Part shown: positions 62,540 to 64,000 of the stretch, piece by piece
Position numbering within the stretch: position 1 is the first letter of the stretch
How the letters are laid out: each line of letters starts with the position of its first letter
The notes under the pieces: generated by a model
The model's input: only the letters and a program-made list of their open reading frames with translations
The model's database searches: none
Told to the model about the DNA's origin: nothing
Made by a program: the position numbers and the translations under genes
Source of the DNA: Variovorax sp. JS1663
GTDB lineage: Bacteria > Pseudomonadota > Gammaproteobacteria > Burkholderiales > Burkholderiaceae_C
Reading direction: 5' to 3'
NCBI RefSeq assembly: GCF_002157355.1
Contig: NZ_LYMK01000002.1
Coordinates: forward strand, 62,001-126,000
DNA: 64,000 nt

Positions 62540-64000
62540 TCAGGGCTGCCCGGCGCGGCAGGCATAGCTCGATGCGGACGTCCGGTCGCCGCCCGTGTAG
62601 TGCGGGTAGCCGGGATAGCGGCACATCGGCCGCGAGCCCTGCACCGCGAAGGGCGGCAGCGCCGCCTTGCTGGTCTGCACGACCGCGTCGGGCGGCACCG
62701 CCCGGCCGGTGACCCAGCGGTCGAGCGGGTCGAGCAGATCCGCCATCGTCGGGATCGCCGTCTTGTCCGTCACGCTGCGCGCGTTGCCGGTGTGTGTGGA
62801 GGCGGGCGAGACGTACAGGCGCACCGCGCCGTCGACCGCCGGCTGCCCGAAGCGCGCCACCAGTGCGCGGTAGTACTCGAAACCCATGTGCGCGCTCTGG
62901 GCCCGGTCGGCCGCGTTCTCGCGAATGATGAGCTTGCCTCCGCGCGCGAAGAAGGCCGACAGGTCGGGGTTGGTCGAATCCATCAGCGCCGATGTCTGCT
63001 GCACCCGCGCCGTGAAGGCCTCCGGCCGGTAGCCGCGCACGTCGTAGTTCGCGTCGCGCGCGACGGCGTAGCGGACCCAGTTGCTGCCGTACAGCCACTG
63101 CGTGGCGGCGGTCGCGGCATTCGGCGGTACGGTGGGCGGCGCGCTGCCGGTCACCCACCGCACCAGATTGAGGGCGGTCGGGCCGTCCAGGCTGTCCTCG
63201 TGGCCGTAGAGCCAGGGCGGGTAGGCGGTGATGCCGTTGGCCAGCGGAAAGGAGAACCCGTAGGGCGAGTGGATGGCGCGCAGCAGCGACAGCTCGGCAT
63301 CCGACAGGCACTGCGGCCCGGCGTCGGTGCCGCCCGGGCAGCGCAGCGGCTGCAGGTCCACGCGCGAATGGCATGCCAGGTAGTTGTTGACCACGCCGTC
63401 GACGAGCCCGTCGAGGCCGTCGCAGGCATCGGCCGTCGCCTTCGCGATCAGCGGCGTCTTCGCCGCGTCGAGCCAGTCGCCGAACTGCGGCACCTCGTTG
63501 CGCACGAAGGCGTGGAAGAGGCCGGTCCAGTTGATCACCGGCACGATGCTGACGATGCCGTCGTAGTCCGCCGGAAAGCGCTGCGCCATGGTCAGGCCTT
63601 CGCGTCCACCCTCGGAGCCGCCGAAGTAATAGAGCTGCCGCGGCGCCTGGCCATAGAACTGCTGCGTCAGCGCCACCGCCACGTCGCGCACCTTCTTGTA
63701 CGAGGCAAAGGCGAAGTTCTCCAGCATCTCGTCGTTCAGCGCGAAGGCGCCGGGCTCGCTCGCCGGCGACGCCGAGGCCTGGTGGCCCGAATCGGTGCCG
63801 AAGGTGGCGTAGCCGCGCGCGATGGGCAGCGGATCGCCCGGTGCCGCGTCGCGCAGCGGCGCCAGCCCGGTGATCAGCACGCCGTTGAATCCGCCTCCGC
63901 CGTACTGCAGCGCCTTGCCGTTCCACTGCACCGGCAGGTTGAGCTGGAACTGGATCGGCTGCGCCGCCGGGTCGCGCGGTGCGATGCTGCCCAGGAGCTT
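62540..64000 (-). CDS. Tannase/feruloyl-esterase family protein, partial
   Basis: The C-terminal ~487 residues of a secreted esterase; the start lies beyond the window edge. The nucleophile Ser is in YYFGGSEGGREGL, with a VINWTGLFHAF segment. The end motif PMCRYPGYPHYTGGD...SYACR matches the other family member at 53420. The catalytic Asp and His should lie in FARGGKLIIRENAADRAQ and the VSPASTHTGN region, but both look divergent: NAAD replaces the usual HGxxD, and STHTG replaces the usual GxxHC-type motif. The gene lies 18 bp past the Bug remnant, convergent with it. Confidence 0.85.
   Translation of the reverse strand, partial: KLLGSIAPRDPAAQPIQFQLNLPVQWNGKALQYGGGGFNGVLITGLAPLRDAAPGDPLPIARGYATFGTDSGHQASASPASEPGAFALNDEMLENFAFASYKKVRDVAVALTQQFYGQAPRQLYYFGGSEGGREGLTMAQRFPADYDGIVSIVPVINWTGLFHAFVRNEVPQFGDWLDAAKTPLIAKATADACDGLDGLVDGVVNNYLACHSRVDLQPLRCPGGTDAGPQCLSDAELSLLRAIHSPYGFSFPLANGITAYPPWLYGHEDSLDGPTALNLVRWVTGSAPPTVPPNAATAATQWLYGSNWVRYAVARDANYDVRGYRPEAFTARVQQTSALMDSTNPDLSAFFARGGKLIIRENAADRAQSAHMGFEYYRALVARFGQPAVDGAVRLYVSPASTHTGNARSVTDKTAIPTMADLLDPLDRWVTGRAVPPDAVVQTSKAALPPFAVQGSRPMCRYPGYPHYTGGDRTSASSYACRAGQP

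Overview
This window is high-GC DNA from a betaproteobacterium of the Burkholderiales, most likely Comamonadaceae and probably Variovorax-like. That is an inference from the coding style, from three LysR-linked catabolic clusters each carrying an orphan Bug-type (tripartite tricarboxylate transporter) binding protein, and from the typical neighbourhood of lipoproteins, hydrolases and two-component genes. I see no rRNA, tRNA, CRISPR array, phage or insertion sequence. Genes are packed tightly on both strands, and many stop and start codons overlap.

Left part (1-8.3 kb). The standout is a five-gene plus-strand operon: rhodanese, EpsC-type serine O-acetyltransferase, small XRE regulator, family 2A encapsulin shell protein, and a cysteine desulfurase with a ~200-residue disordered N-terminal extension. 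It encodes a complete sulfur nanocompartment: cysteine precursor supply, the shell, its cargo enzyme and a sulfur-handling protein. Left of it is a small exported protein built from a 35-residue repeat. Right of it is a di-heme lipoprotein oxidoreductase and an OmpR-like winged-helix regulator with a degenerate receiver.

Catabolic clusters. Three divergent LysR units control CoA-ester pathways with their own Bug receptors: 9.3-15.0 kb (CoA transferase, acyl-CoA dehydrogenase, nitronate monooxygenase-like, Bug), 30.1-36.1 kb (CitE-like lyase, two Bug proteins, amidohydrolase, CoA transferase) and 48.3-52.9 kb (CoA transferase, HMG-CoA-lyase-like, VOC protein, Bug). No TctA/TctB membrane partners are present.

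Central housekeeping and envelope genes (15-30 kb). These are a Pls/PosA-type single-module peptide synthetase, an MltB-like transglycosylase, folA, thyA, a chromosomal CcdA/CcdB pair whose toxin gene runs directly into thyA, a glutamine amidotransferase, an FAD-linked oxidase, DUF2069, YihY/BrkB, a thioredoxin-like protein, a hydrolase, an O-acetylhomoserine sulfhydrylase and a CBS-domain protein.

Efflux and signalling (36-48 kb). A TetR (CecR-like) gene faces a YbhGFSR-like ABC exporter plus a NodT/TolC-type outer-membrane lipoprotein, across a perfect 18-bp palindrome. Then come a hypothetical gene, a fragment of an M20 amidohydrolase, and a three-gene phosphorelay.

Right part (52.9-64 kb). 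A minus-strand series encodes DUF6130, an unrecognised protein translationally coupled to a DyP peroxidase, an AttH/CrtC-like protein and two tannase/feruloyl-esterase-family proteins (one runs off the window). This part also holds decayed DNA: an OPT-family transporter with a one-base frameshift, and the C-terminal stubs of a fatty-acid desaturase and a Bug receptor lying back to back at a deletion junction. The DUF6130 gene and the repeat-protein gene 59 kb away share an ungapped 83-bp upstream element (65/83 identical), which looks like the operator/promoter of an undescribed regulon.
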